A stretch of DNA of 64,000 nt. Source: Pseudomonas entomophila. GTDB taxonomy: Bacteria > Pseudomonadota > Gammaproteobacteria > Pseudomonadales > Pseudomonadaceae. Every line of letters starts with the position of its first letter. Position 1 is the first letter of the stretch. Below the pieces are notes generated by a model. It had not been told where the DNA came from. It saw nothing but the letters and a program-made list of their open reading frames with translations, and did not search any database. Made by a program: the position numbers and the translations under genes. The DNA lies in the NCBI RefSeq assembly GCF_029193575.1, contig NZ_JARGCS010000008.1:124001-188000 (forward strand), read 5' to 3'. Shown here piece by piece: positions 36,846 through 45,491 of the stretch.

Positions 36846-37859
36846 ATGAACGCCGGCAAGAAACTCTACATTTCCGACGTCACCCTGCGCGATGGCAGCC
36901 ATGCCATCCGCCATCAGTACACGTTGCAGCAGGCCCGCGACATTGCCCGCGCGCTGGACCAGGCCAAGGTCGATTCCATCGAGGTCGCCCACGGTGACGG
37001 CCTGCAGGGCTCAAGTTTCAACTATGGCTTTGGCCGGCACTCGGACCTCGAGTACATCGAAGCGGTGGCCGAGGTCATCAGCCACGCGAAGATCACCACG
37101 CTGCTGTTGCCCGGCATCGGCACCGTGCATGACCTCAAGGATGCCTACAACGCCGGTGCCCGGGTGGTGCGCATCGCCACGCACTGCACCGAGGCGGACG
37201 TCTCGCGCCAGCACATCGAGTATGCCCGCGAGCTGGGCATGGACACGGTGGGCTTTCTGATGATGAGCCACATGCTCGCGCCCGAGCAGTTGGCCAAGCA
37301 GGCCAAGCTGATGGAAAGCTACGGTGCCACCTGTGTGTACATGGCCGACTCGGGCGGTGCGATGAACATGCAGGATGTGCGCGAGCGCTTCCAGGCGTTC
37401 AAGGCGGTGCTCGACCCCAACACCGAGACCGGCATGCATGCGCACCACAACCTGAGCCTGGGCGTGGCCAACTCGATCACGGCGGTGGAGGCGGGCTGCG
37501 ATCGTATCGACGCCAGCCTCGCCGGGATGGGCGCCGGTGCCGGCAACGCGCCCCTGGAGGTGTTCATCGCCGCCGCCGAGCGCCTGGGCTGGAACCATGG
37601 CACCGACCTCTACCGGCTGATGGACGCGGCCGACGACATCGTCCGGCCACTGCAGGATCGGCCAGTACGCGTCGACCGCGAAACCCTGGCGCTCGGCTAT
37701 GCCGGGGTGTATTCGAGCTTCCTGCGTCACGCGGAGGTTGCCGCCCGCCGCTACGGCCTGAACACCGTGGACATCCTCGTCGAGCTCGGCCGCCGCAAGA
37801 TGGTGGGTGGCCAGGAAGACATGATCGTCGACGTTGCCCTGGACTTGCTACGACCCTGA
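36846..37859 (+). CDS. dmpG: 4-Hydroxy-2-oxovalerate aldolase
   Basis: This 337-residue TIM-barrel metal-dependent aldolase splits 4-hydroxy-2-oxovalerate to pyruvate and acetaldehyde. It has the start motif [13 protein letters not shown] with R15, D16 and H19, and the metal-binding GMHAHHNLS later on, as in DmpG/MhpE. Its gene follows that of its dehydrogenase partner with 4 intervening bases; the two proteins form a tunnel-linked complex in known systems. Confidence 0.95.
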   Translation: MNAGKKLYISDVTLRDGSHAIRHQYTLQQARDIARALDQAKVDSIEVAHGDGLQGSSFNYGFGRHSDLEYIEAVAEVISHAKITTLLLPGIGTVHDLKDAYNAGARVVRIATHCTEADVSRQHIEYARELGMDTVGFLMMSHMLAPEQLAKQAKLMESYGATCVYMADSGGAMNMQDVRERFQAFKAVLDPNTETGMHAHHNLSLGVANSITAVEAGCDRIDASLAGMGAGAGNAPLEVFIAAAERLGWNHGTDLYRLMDAADDIVRPLQDRPVRVDRETLALGYAGVYSSFLRHAEVAARRYGLNTVDILVELGRRKMVGGQEDMIVDVALDLLRP

Positions 37860-37919
37860 AACCCAACGCCTTGCCAATGCTTTGCCCCAACCACAAGCCT
37901 AATAAAAAGGGGAAATACC

Positions 37920-39275
37920 ATGAGTCAGCACACTGCTCGAATCGGCGAGATCATCGACAACGCGCGAGTCTCGCCTTACCAGATCATCGTTCTCACCCTG
38001 TGTTTTCTGATCGTCCTGGTCGATGGCTTCGACACCGCCGCCATCGGCTACATCGCCCCGGCCCTGCGTGAGGAGTGGGGCCTGTTGCCGGCGCAACTAT
38101 CGCCGGCCTTCGGTGCCGGGTTGTTCGGCCTGCTGGTCGGCAGCCTGGTGTTCGGCCCCATCGCCGATGCCATCGGTCGCAAGCGCGTGCTGCTGTTTTC
38201 GGTGCTGATCTTCGGTGTCGGCACGTTGGCCTCGGCCTACGCGCACTCGATCGAATCGCTGACCGCACTGCGTTTCGTCACCGGCATCGGCCTGGGCGGG
38301 GCGATGCCCACCTGCATCACCCTGAGCTCGGAGTATTCACCGGCGCGGCGGCGGATGATCATGGTCACCCTGAGCTGGAGCGGCTTCACCGCAGGCCTGG
38401 CGCTGGGTGGCATGCTTGCGGCGCAGATCATCCCGGTGTTCGGCTGGCGTGGCGTGCTGATGATCGGTGGCATCGTGCCGCTGGCCATGCTGCCGCTGCT
38501 GGCCTGGCTGATGCCCGAATCGGTGCGCTTCATGGCGTCGAGCCCCAAGCATGCCGCTGCCCTGCGCAAGGTGGTCGAGCGCATCACCGGCACCAGCCAT
38601 GAAGGGGTGACCATCCTCGACGACGAGCGCCCTGCGAAGGTTCGTTCGCCGATCTCGCACCTGTTCATCGAGGGCCGCGCGGTGCGCACGCTGCTGCTGT
38701 GGCTGGCGTTCTTCTGCTCGCTGTTTGTCTTCTACCTCCTGACCAGCTGGTTGCCGAGCCTGCTCAAGGACGCCGGCTACGACATCGCCCATGCCGCGCG
38801 CGTCGGTGCCATGGTGCCGCTGGGCGGCACGGTCGGGGCGATCCTGCTGGCGCTGCTGATGGACCGCGTCGGGCCGTACCGTGTGCTGGCCTGCTCCTAC
38901 CTGGGGGCGGCGGTGGTGATCGCGGTCACCGGTTACCTGATGGGCGATATCTATGGCCTGGCGGCGGCGGTGTTCCTGATCGGTTTCGGCGTGGCCGGCG
39001 CGCAGAACGGCCTGAACCTGGTGTCGGCGACCATCTACCCGACAGCGGCGCGCGTCACCGGGGTCAGCTGGGCCATGGCCTGCGGGCGTTCCGGCTCCAT
39101 CCTCGGCTCGACCCTGGGTGCCTGGCTGATCGCCTCGGCTGGTACGCCGGTGGTGTTCTTCCACTGGCTGGCGCTGCCGGTGGTGGCGGGCGCGGCGGCG
39201 ATCTTCGTGCTGTACCGACTGAGCATCCGACCCTCCGCGACCTGGCGGGCTGACGCCCCCCAAGCGCACTCCTGA
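37920..39275 (+). CDS. Aromatic-acid:H+ symporter (AAHS-family MFS)
   Basis: This 451-residue protein with 12 membrane helices matches PcaK/BenK transporters: a conserved Asp-rich first helix, LIVLVDGFDTAAIGYIAPAL, and the GPIADAIGRKRVLL loop. It should carry an aromatic acid inwards with protons, most likely the ring-cleavage substrate or its precursor. It follows the aldolase gene by 60 bases with an AAAAGGGG site, and the outer-membrane porin gene comes next, making a full uptake route. Confidence 0.93.
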   Translation: MSQHTARIGEIIDNARVSPYQIIVLTLCFLIVLVDGFDTAAIGYIAPALREEWGLLPAQLSPAFGAGLFGLLVGSLVFGPIADAIGRKRVLLFSVLIFGVGTLASAYAHSIESLTALRFVTGIGLGGAMPTCITLSSEYSPARRRMIMVTLSWSGFTAGLALGGMLAAQIIPVFGWRGVLMIGGIVPLAMLPLLAWLMPESVRFMASSPKHAAALRKVVERITGTSHEGVTILDDERPAKVRSPISHLFIEGRAVRTLLLWLAFFCSLFVFYLLTSWLPSLLKDAGYDIAHAARVGAMVPLGGTVGAILLALLMDRVGPYRVLACSYLGAAVVIAVTGYLMGDIYGLAAAVFLIGFGVAGAQNGLNLVSATIYPTAARVTGVSWAMACGRSGSILGSTLGAWLIASAGTPVVFFHWLALPVVAGAAAIFVLYRLSIRPSATWRADAPQAHS

Positions 39276-39386
39276 TACCTGATCGAGCTTCGCGCCCACT
39301 TCCCCTGGGAGGTGGCGTCGGGCGCGGCTTGCCTGCGCCCGGCGTTCGGCGCTGCGAATAACAACAAGAAACGAGGAGCACACACC

Positions 39387-40718
39387 ATGTCTTGCAAACC
39401 GTCTTGCTTCACCCCCGGTCTCATCGCCCTGGCGCTGGCCCCCCTGGCCGGCCAGGCCGCCGGCCTGATCGAGGATTCCCATGCGCGCCTGGAAATGCGC
39501 AACATCTACTTCAACCAGGACAACCGCAGCGGCAGCGCCAACCCGTCCAAGCAGGAGGAGTGGGGCCAGGGCTTCCTGTTCGACTTCACGTCCGGCTACA
39601 CCGAGGGCGCCGTCGGTGTTGGTGTCGATGCCCTCGGCATGCTGGGCATCCGCCTGGATTCGGGCAAGGGCACCCACTACAACCCGCAGAGCACCAACCG
39701 CGCCGGCCTGGTGTTTCCCACCGACAGCGACGGCCGTGCGGTGGATGAGTTCAGCACCTTGGGCGTGACCGGCAAGTTGCGCTTCGCCAAGACCGAGGCG
39801 CGCCTCGGGACCTTGCGTCCGAAGATGCCAGTGCTGAACTTCAACGACGGTCGCTTGCTGCCGGAAACCTTCGAAGGCCTGCAGGTCACTTCGCGCGATC
39901 TGGACAACTTCACGTTCACCGGTGGGCAGATCCAGCGGGTCAAGAGCCGCAACTCGTCGAGCAACGAAGGCATGGCGATCGCCGGCGCCGGTGGCCCGTT
40001 CGGCAAACGCAGCAATGCGTTCAATTTCTTCGGCGTCGACTATGCCGTCAGCCGCGACCTGACCCTGCAGTACTACTACGGCGAGCTGGAGGACTTCTAT
40101 CGCCAGCACTTCGTCGGCCTGGTGCACCAGTTGGCCTTGCCGGTGGGGAGCCTCAAGACCGACCTGCGCTACTTCGACAGCGGCCCCTCGGGGCGCAACG
40201 GCAGCGTGGCAGGGCGTGCCGAGGGCTACCGCAGTGCCGGTTTCGGCAACAACGGCAAGGTCGATAACCAGGCGTTTGCCGGGCTGTTCACCTATAGCCT
40301 CGGCGGGCACGGTTTCAGCCTGGGCTACCAGCAGCTTGAAGGTGACAGCGACTTCCCCTTCGTCAACCAGGGCGATGGCTCGTCCACCTACCTGATCACC
40401 GACCGCCAGACCGGCGCGCGTTTCCAGAAGGCTGGCGAGCGGACCTGGGTGGCGCAGCACACCTACAACTTCGCCTCTGTCGGCATCCCGGGGCTGAGCA
40501 CGATGCTGGTCTACCAGCGCGGCGACAACATCAAGTCGGCGCAAGGCGACCAGCACGAGTGGGAGCGTGATTTCTGGGTCACCTACGCGGTACAGAATGA
40601 AACGTTCAAGGGGCTGTCGTTCTCCTGGCGCAACGCCTCGCTGCGCAGCACCTTCGCCAACCAGCGCGATCTGGACGAAAACCGGATCTACGTCACCTAT
40701 CAAATGGCCGTTTTCTGA
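39387..40718 (+). CDS. OprD-family outer-membrane porin
   Basis: This 443-residue protein has a signal peptide (residues 1-26, ending GQAAG) and the OprD pattern: SHARLEMRNIYFNQDNR near the N-terminus, beta-strand-rich body and an aromatic C-terminus ending YQMAVF. OprD/Occ channels admit specific carboxylates; next to an aromatic-acid permease and a meta-cleavage operon it probably admits the aromatic substrate. The ATG at 39387 follows GAGGAG. Confidence 0.92.
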   Translation: MSCKPSCFTPGLIALALAPLAGQAAGLIEDSHARLEMRNIYFNQDNRSGSANPSKQEEWGQGFLFDFTSGYTEGAVGVGVDALGMLGIRLDSGKGTHYNPQSTNRAGLVFPTDSDGRAVDEFSTLGVTGKLRFAKTEARLGTLRPKMPVLNFNDGRLLPETFEGLQVTSRDLDNFTFTGGQIQRVKSRNSSSNEGMAIAGAGGPFGKRSNAFNFFGVDYAVSRDLTLQYYYGELEDFYRQHFVGLVHQLALPVGSLKTDLRYFDSGPSGRNGSVAGRAEGYRSAGFGNNGKVDNQAFAGLFTYSLGGHGFSLGYQQLEGDSDFPFVNQGDGSSTYLITDRQTGARFQKAGERTWVAQHTYNFASVGIPGLSTMLVYQRGDNIKSAQGDQHEWERDFWVTYAVQNETFKGLSFSWRNASLRSTFANQRDLDENRIYVTYQMAVF

Positions 40719-40886
40719 GGCTGACGGGGTATTTCTCAACAAACGCGGCATGAGTTCGTCGTCGCTCGGCCCCTTTGATGGCTCGTGGGGCCGGCGGCTT
40801 CCTCATGGCGCCGCCGCGATCGGCGCAGGTTTTGAAAACCGGGTTTGGACGATTGAGAGATCTCGCTGGCGTGAAAGGAGGTTGTT

Positions 40887-41837
40887 GTGAGTGAAACGAT
40901 AAGGGTCACGGTTGCTCGTCGAGTCGAGGAGGCAACGGGAATCATTGCATTGGAGCTTGTCGACGCCCAGGGCCACGACTTGCCTGCGTTCGAGGCCGGT
41001 GCGCACATCGAAGTTTGCCTTGCGTCTGGCTTGAGGCGTCACTACTCGTTGTGCGGCATGCCGAGTGACCGCACGCGCTATCGCGTGGCAGTCCTCCTTG
41101 AGAAAAACTCACGCGGCGGCTCTGCATGGATTCATGAGCACTGTCGGGAAGGGGAGACTCTATCGATCAGCTTGCCGCGTAACAATTTCAAGCTCGAGGA
41201 ACAGGCGGCGCATTCGCTCTTGATCGGTGGCGGTATTGGCATCACCCCCCTGTTGGCGATGGCATGGCGGCTTCACGAGGCTGGCCAGTCATTCGAGCTG
41301 CATTATTGCGTTCGTGATCGCGCGTGCGCCGCATTCTTGCCATTGCTCGCTACAGATCCCTTCGCAGAGAGATGTCGCCTTTACGTTGACAACGAAGGGG
41401 AGCGGATCGACTTGAACGCGTTGTTGCGCCACGCACCTGGACAAGCCCATGTCTATGTCTGCGGGCCGAACGGTTTCATGGAGGCTGTCTGCGACGCGGT
41501 CGTCGCACATGAATGGCCAGCGCGACACATCCACCGCGAATATTTTTCCGCCGACGCTCAGGTTGAAGGCCAGGCTTTCACCGTGTATGCGCAACGCTCT
41601 GGTAAGTCGGTCACCGTTTCCGAGAACAGCAGTATCGCGCAGGCGCTATTGGCCTGCGGAATCGAGGTGCCTCTTTCGTGCGAGCAAGGGGTTTGCGGAA
41701 CGTGCCTTACCCGCGTGCTGGAGGGCGTTCCCGATCATCGGGATTACTACCTGGATGATGAGGAAAAAGCCGCCAATGATCGCATGGCGGTGTGCTGCTC
41801 GCGGTCCCTGGGTCCATTCCTGCGCTTAGATATTTAA
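40887..41837 (+). CDS. VanB-type oxygenase reductase (FMN, NAD, plant-type 2Fe-2S)
   Basis: This 316-residue phthalate-dioxygenase-reductase-family protein passes electrons from NAD(P)H to the Rieske oxygenase encoded 13 bases downstream. Domains in order: flavin domain with RHYS (51-54), pyridine-nucleotide domain with GGGIGITP (114-121) and CGPNGFM (192-198), then a C-terminal plant-type ferredoxin with cysteines 265, 270, 273 and 303. It starts at GTG with a near-perfect AAAGGAGG upstream. Third codon positions are visibly richer in A/T than in the preceding operon, suggesting separate origin. Confidence 0.92.
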   Translation: MSETIRVTVARRVEEATGIIALELVDAQGHDLPAFEAGAHIEVCLASGLRRHYSLCGMPSDRTRYRVAVLLEKNSRGGSAWIHEHCREGETLSISLPRNNFKLEEQAAHSLLIGGGIGITPLLAMAWRLHEAGQSFELHYCVRDRACAAFLPLLATDPFAERCRLYVDNEGERIDLNALLRHAPGQAHVYVCGPNGFMEAVCDAVVAHEWPARHIHREYFSADAQVEGQAFTVYAQRSGKSVTVSENSSIAQALLACGIEVPLSCEQGVCGTCLTRVLEGVPDHRDYYLDDEEKAANDRMAVCCSRSLGPFLRLDI

Positions 41838-41850
41838 GAGGGAAGAAGCT

Positions 41851-42936
41851 ATGAACGCTTTGCGCAACTGCTGGTATATCGCGGGTTGGGAAGATGAGTT
41901 CAAAACCTCCCAACTCTACCCTCGGACCTTTCTCGGGGAGAAAATCGTACTGTTTCGAGACAGCAGGGGCGCATTGCAGGCGCTGCAGGATCGCTGTCCG
42001 CACCGATTCGTCCCCTTGCACCTAGGGCATCTTGAGGGTGATCGCATCCAGTGCGCGTATCACGGGCTGTCATTCGATTGCTCGGGTAAGTGTGTCCATA
42101 ACCCCCATGGCAATGGGGCGATTCCAAGCGCTGCGAAAGTGCGCGCTTATCCCATGGCCGAGCGGTACGGGTTCGCGTGGATCTGGATGGGCGAAGCGGG
42201 CCGGGCAAACCCGGATTTGATCACTGATTTCGAGCAGATGGACCCACAATTCAACTATGTGGGCAAAAGCTACCTTCATGTCAAAGCCAATTACATCCTG
42301 GAGACGGATAACATTCTCGACCTCAGCCACATCGAATTTCTCCACGGTAGCTCCCTGGGCAGCGATGCGGTGGCCAAAGGTCTGATCGAAGTGGAGCAAC
42401 ATGGGGAAACGGTGCATTCCAAGCGATCTACCCACGATGAGACGCTCACGGCGGAGTTGCAGCGCCTGCGTGGGATTGCGCCGGGACAGCGGGTTGATCG
42501 CTGGCTTGATGTGCGATGGAACGCACCTTCCAACATGTTGCTCAACAGCGGCTGCACGCCTGCTGGCTGCGCGCGTGAGCAAGGCAGCTCTGTATACGTC
42601 GCGCATGTATTTACCCCTGAAACCGAAAATACCACCCATTATTGGTTCGGCATCGCATTTCCCAAAGCGTTGGGGGAAAAGGCCAAGCAACTGGCGCAGG
42701 ACAATATCGAGTGGTTGCTCAAGCCCTTCACGGATGAAGACATGCCAATGCTTCAGGCACAGCAGGAAATGATAGGCGGGCAAGATTTCTGGTCGCTCAA
42801 ACCCGTTCTCTTGGCAAGTGACGGGGCGGCGGTGCGCGCCAGGCGCGTGCTGGAGCGGTTGATCAAGCTCGAGAAGGAAAATGCCCCGGGGGCCAATGAG
42901 GCCACGCTTCCTGCCGCAGGCATCCTGCCCACGTGA
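41851..42936 (+). CDS. VanA-type Rieske oxygenase (O-demethylase candidate)
   Basis: This 361-residue Rieske non-haem iron oxygenase is of the VanA/dicamba-monooxygenase type, which often removes O-methyl groups as formaldehyde. Rieske ligands are C49, H51, C68 and H71 (CPHR...CAYHG); the mononuclear iron site is N154-x2-D157-x2-H160-x4-H165 in NILDLSHIEFLHGS. With its reductase it forms a two-component system. Following a cluster predicted to consume 2,3-dihydroxybenzoate, it might demethylate an ortho-methoxylated benzoate; other aromatic substrates or ring hydroxylation cannot be ruled out. It shares the AT-shifted codon use of its reductase gene. Confidence 0.88.
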   Translation: MNALRNCWYIAGWEDEFKTSQLYPRTFLGEKIVLFRDSRGALQALQDRCPHRFVPLHLGHLEGDRIQCAYHGLSFDCSGKCVHNPHGNGAIPSAAKVRAYPMAERYGFAWIWMGEAGRANPDLITDFEQMDPQFNYVGKSYLHVKANYILETDNILDLSHIEFLHGSSLGSDAVAKGLIEVEQHGETVHSKRSTHDETLTAELQRLRGIAPGQRVDRWLDVRWNAPSNMLLNSGCTPAGCAREQGSSVYVAHVFTPETENTTHYWFGIAFPKALGEKAKQLAQDNIEWLLKPFTDEDMPMLQAQQEMIGGQDFWSLKPVLLASDGAAVRARRVLERLIKLEKENAPGANEATLPAAGILPT

Positions 42937-42969
42937 GCCTGCCGAACGCCGGCACTTCAAAGGGCTGCA

Positions 42970-43060
42970 ATGAGCTGTAGCCCGCTCCCACAGGTCCCGC
43001 GCCGCTTGCTGTTGGCGGTGACGCTTGCAGGCGCGGGCTTGCCCCGCGACAGGGCCCCGC
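42970..43060. repeat. Inverted REP pair (REPIN)
   Basis: A degenerate GTAGCCCGCTCCCACAGG half and a clear GCGGGCTTGCCCCGCGACAGG copy face each other between the convergent Rieske oxygenase and xdhC-like genes. Confidence 0.7.
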
Positions 43061-43063
43061 GCT

Positions 43064-44086
43064 TCAACCACTGACCCTGGCGTGTTCCCGCTCCCCCTTG
43101 GCCCGCGACACACTCACCGCCCCCGGCAACGTCACCGCGTTCTTCGCCGCAAGGATTTCCGCCATCACGCTCACTGCGATCTCCGCCGGGGTCTTGCTGC
43201 CGATGTAGATGCCGATTGGCCCATGCAGCCGCTGCAACGACGCCTCGGTCTCGCCGAAATGCTCGACCAGTCGTCCGCGACGCTGTTGGCTGTTGCGCCG
43301 CGAGCCGATCGCGCCAATGTAGAACGCCGGGCTGTGCAGCGCTTCGAGCAAGGCCAGGTCGTCGAGCTTGGGGTCGTGGCTGACGGCGACGATGCAGGTG
43401 CGCAGGTCCGGGGCGAAAGCACGCACCACATCGTCGGGCATGCCGGCCAGGTGCTCGACACCCGCCACGTTCCAGCCGCTGATGTATTCCGGGCGCGGGT
43501 CGCACACGGCCACGCGAAAGCCATTGAACAGCGCCATGGTCGCCAGGTACTCGCCCAGGGCACCGGCGCCGATCAACAGCAGGCGGTAGCCGGGGCCGAG
43601 GGTGTTGACCATTCGCTGGCGGTCGAGGGCGAATTGCTCGGGGGGGGCGGTGGCGGCGAGGGTGACCGCGCCGCTGTACAGGTCGAGCTGGCGGCGCACC
43701 AGTTGGCCGCTATCGAGCTGGGCAAGCAGTTGCGCCAGCGGTTGCCAGGCGGGGGTGAATTCGAGCACCAGTTCCAGGGTGCCGCCGCAGGGCAGGCCGA
43801 AGCGGTGCGCCTCGTCGGCGCTGACGCCGTAGCGCACTTGCTGCGGGGGGCCTTCGGGCAGGCCGGGGCCGCCGTAGGCGGTGGTGTAGCGGTGGATCAG
43901 GTCGTCTTCGATGCAGCCTCCGGAGACACTGCCGGCCACGCGGCCATCGTTGCGCAGGGCCATCATCGAACCGACTGGGCGCGGAGACGAGCCCCAGGTG
44001 CGGGCGACGGTGGCCAGGAGCACCCGGTGGCCGGCCTGGAGCCAGTCGTGGGCGGTGCGTAGGACCAGCAGGTCGATGCTTTCCAT
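43064..44086 (-). CDS. XdhC/CoxI-family Mo-enzyme maturation protein
   Basis: This 340-residue protein has the XdhC N-terminal domain (TVARTWGSSPRPVGSMM, then GSVSGGCIEDDL with its conserved Cys) and the C-terminal Rossmann domain (LLLIGAGALGEYLATMA). XdhC proteins bind the molybdenum cofactor and help insert its sulphurated form into xanthine-oxidase-family enzymes. It lies downstream of, and in the same direction as, a three-gene Mo oxidoreductase, with 47 bases between, so it is the likely maturation factor for that enzyme. Confidence 0.92.
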   Translation of the reverse strand: MESIDLLVLRTAHDWLQAGHRVLLATVARTWGSSPRPVGSMMALRNDGRVAGSVSGGCIEDDLIHRYTTAYGGPGLPEGPPQQVRYGVSADEAHRFGLPCGGTLELVLEFTPAWQPLAQLLAQLDSGQLVRRQLDLYSGAVTLAATAPPEQFALDRQRMVNTLGPGYRLLLIGAGALGEYLATMALFNGFRVAVCDPRPEYISGWNVAGVEHLAGMPDDVVRAFAPDLRTCIVAVSHDPKLDDLALLEALHSPAFYIGAIGSRRNSQQRRGRLVEHFGETEASLQRLHGPIGIYIGSKTPAEIAVSVMAEILAAKNAVTLPGAVSVSRAKGEREHARVSG

Positions 44087-44133
44087 GGGGGCTCCTGTGG
44101 AAGTGGGGGTGGTTTTGCCGGCCCTGTCGCCAT

Positions 44134-45477
44134 TTAGCGCATGTGCAGAATGATCGGGCTGCTGCTCGCCGGGTCGGTATGTTCACGCAGCTTGGCGACC
44201 GCCTTGGCATCCACGGCGCCGCCATGGTTACCCCAGGCCCCGCGCGCAAAACTCAGCACCTCGGCAACCTGCTGGTCCGACAGCTGCTCACGCAGCGCCG
44301 GCATGCGGTAGGCATCCGGCACGCCAGCGGCGACGATGCGCTGCGAGCCGTTCAAGGTGATGTTGATCGCCGAGGCATCCTCCTTGGCCAGCATCGAGGT
44401 GGCGCCGGCCAGCGGCGGTATCCACTCGGCCTGGCCCTTGCCGTCCAGGCCATGGCATGAGGCGCAGTGGGTCACGTAGGTGTGCGCGCCGGGGGCGTCC
44501 AGGCGGGTGGCGGCGGACATCGCCTGGTACTGCCAGGGTGTGCCGTCGCGGGCCGGGTCGCCGGGCAGCGCCTTCAGGTAGCGGGCGATCGCCTGCAGGT
44601 CGTCGTCGCTCATGAACTGCGTGGAGTTGTTGAACGCCTCGGTCATCGAACCGTACACCACCGCGTGCTGGTTTCGCCCGGTCTTGAGGAACTGCACGAT
44701 GTCCGGCTCGCTCCAGCGTGCCAGCCCGGTGTTGGGGTCCTGGCGCAGGCTGGGCGCGTACCAGCCGTCGAGCAGGGCGCCGGCGAGGAAGGCCTGGCCG
44801 CCTTCGTCCAGGGCTTTCTCGTTGAACGCCAGGCCCCGTGGGGTATGGCAACTGCCGCAGTGGCCGGGGCCTTGGACGATGTACGCGCCTCGGTTCCACA
44901 GGGCGTCCTCGGTGGGCTTGGCGGCGTAGGCGCGGGTCGGGGCGAAGATTCCGTTCCACAGGGCGATCGGCCAGCGCAGGTTCAGCGGCCAGGGGATGCT
45001 GCTGGGGAGATTGGCCTGCTGGGCCGGTTGCACGCCGTTCATGAAGAACGCGTACAGCGCGCGCACGTCATCGTCGCTGAGCTTGGCGTAGGACGGGTAG
45101 GGCATCGCTGGGTACAGGCGCCGACCGTCCGGCGTCACGCCCTGGCGCACGGCGCGGTCGAAGTCGGCCAGGCTGTAGGTGCCGATGCCGGTGTCACGAT
45201 CCGGGGTGATGTTGGTGGCGTGGATCGCCCCCAGCGGCGTGGCCATCTCCAGGCCGCCGGCGAAGGGCGCCTGGCCCGGCAGGCTGTGGCAGGCCACGCA
45301 GTCGCTCAGGCGCGCGACGTATTCGCCACGGGCGACCAGCGCCGGGTCGGCGCTGGGTCGTTCCAGGGTAAACGGCGAGGCGGGCTCGCGGGTGACGTAC
45401 CAGGCCAGCAGGCCTGCCGCGACCAGGCACGGCAGGGCCAGCCAACGCGCGGTGGTTGCCAATCGGCTGTTGTTCAT
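44134..45477 (-). CDS. Tri-haem cytochrome c subunit of the Mo oxidoreductase
   Basis: This 447-residue protein has an N-terminal hydrophobic anchor/signal (WLALPCLVAAGLLAWYV) and three CxxCH haem c sites (CVACH, CGSCH, CASCH), one per cytochrome domain, as in alcohol dehydrogenase cytochrome subunits. In the periplasm it should take electrons from the 2Fe-2S subunit to the respiratory chain. It follows the Mo subunit gene by 14 bases. Confidence 0.92.
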   Translation of the reverse strand: MNNSRLATTARWLALPCLVAAGLLAWYVTREPASPFTLERPSADPALVARGEYVARLSDCVACHSLPGQAPFAGGLEMATPLGAIHATNITPDRDTGIGTYSLADFDRAVRQGVTPDGRRLYPAMPYPSYAKLSDDDVRALYAFFMNGVQPAQQANLPSSIPWPLNLRWPIALWNGIFAPTRAYAAKPTEDALWNRGAYIVQGPGHCGSCHTPRGLAFNEKALDEGGQAFLAGALLDGWYAPSLRQDPNTGLARWSEPDIVQFLKTGRNQHAVVYGSMTEAFNNSTQFMSDDDLQAIARYLKALPGDPARDGTPWQYQAMSAATRLDAPGAHTYVTHCASCHGLDGKGQAEWIPPLAGATSMLAKEDASAINITLNGSQRIVAAGVPDAYRMPALREQLSDQQVAEVLSFARGAWGNHGGAVDAKAVAKLREHTDPASSSPIILHMR

Positions 45478-45491
45478 CGTGGCGTTCCGTG

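Noticed and set aside
38337..40751. 804-codon antisense frame over the AAHS permease and porin genes
   Set aside because: It runs through two well-supported sense genes and has composition typical of GC-rich shadows; no ribosome site or domain.
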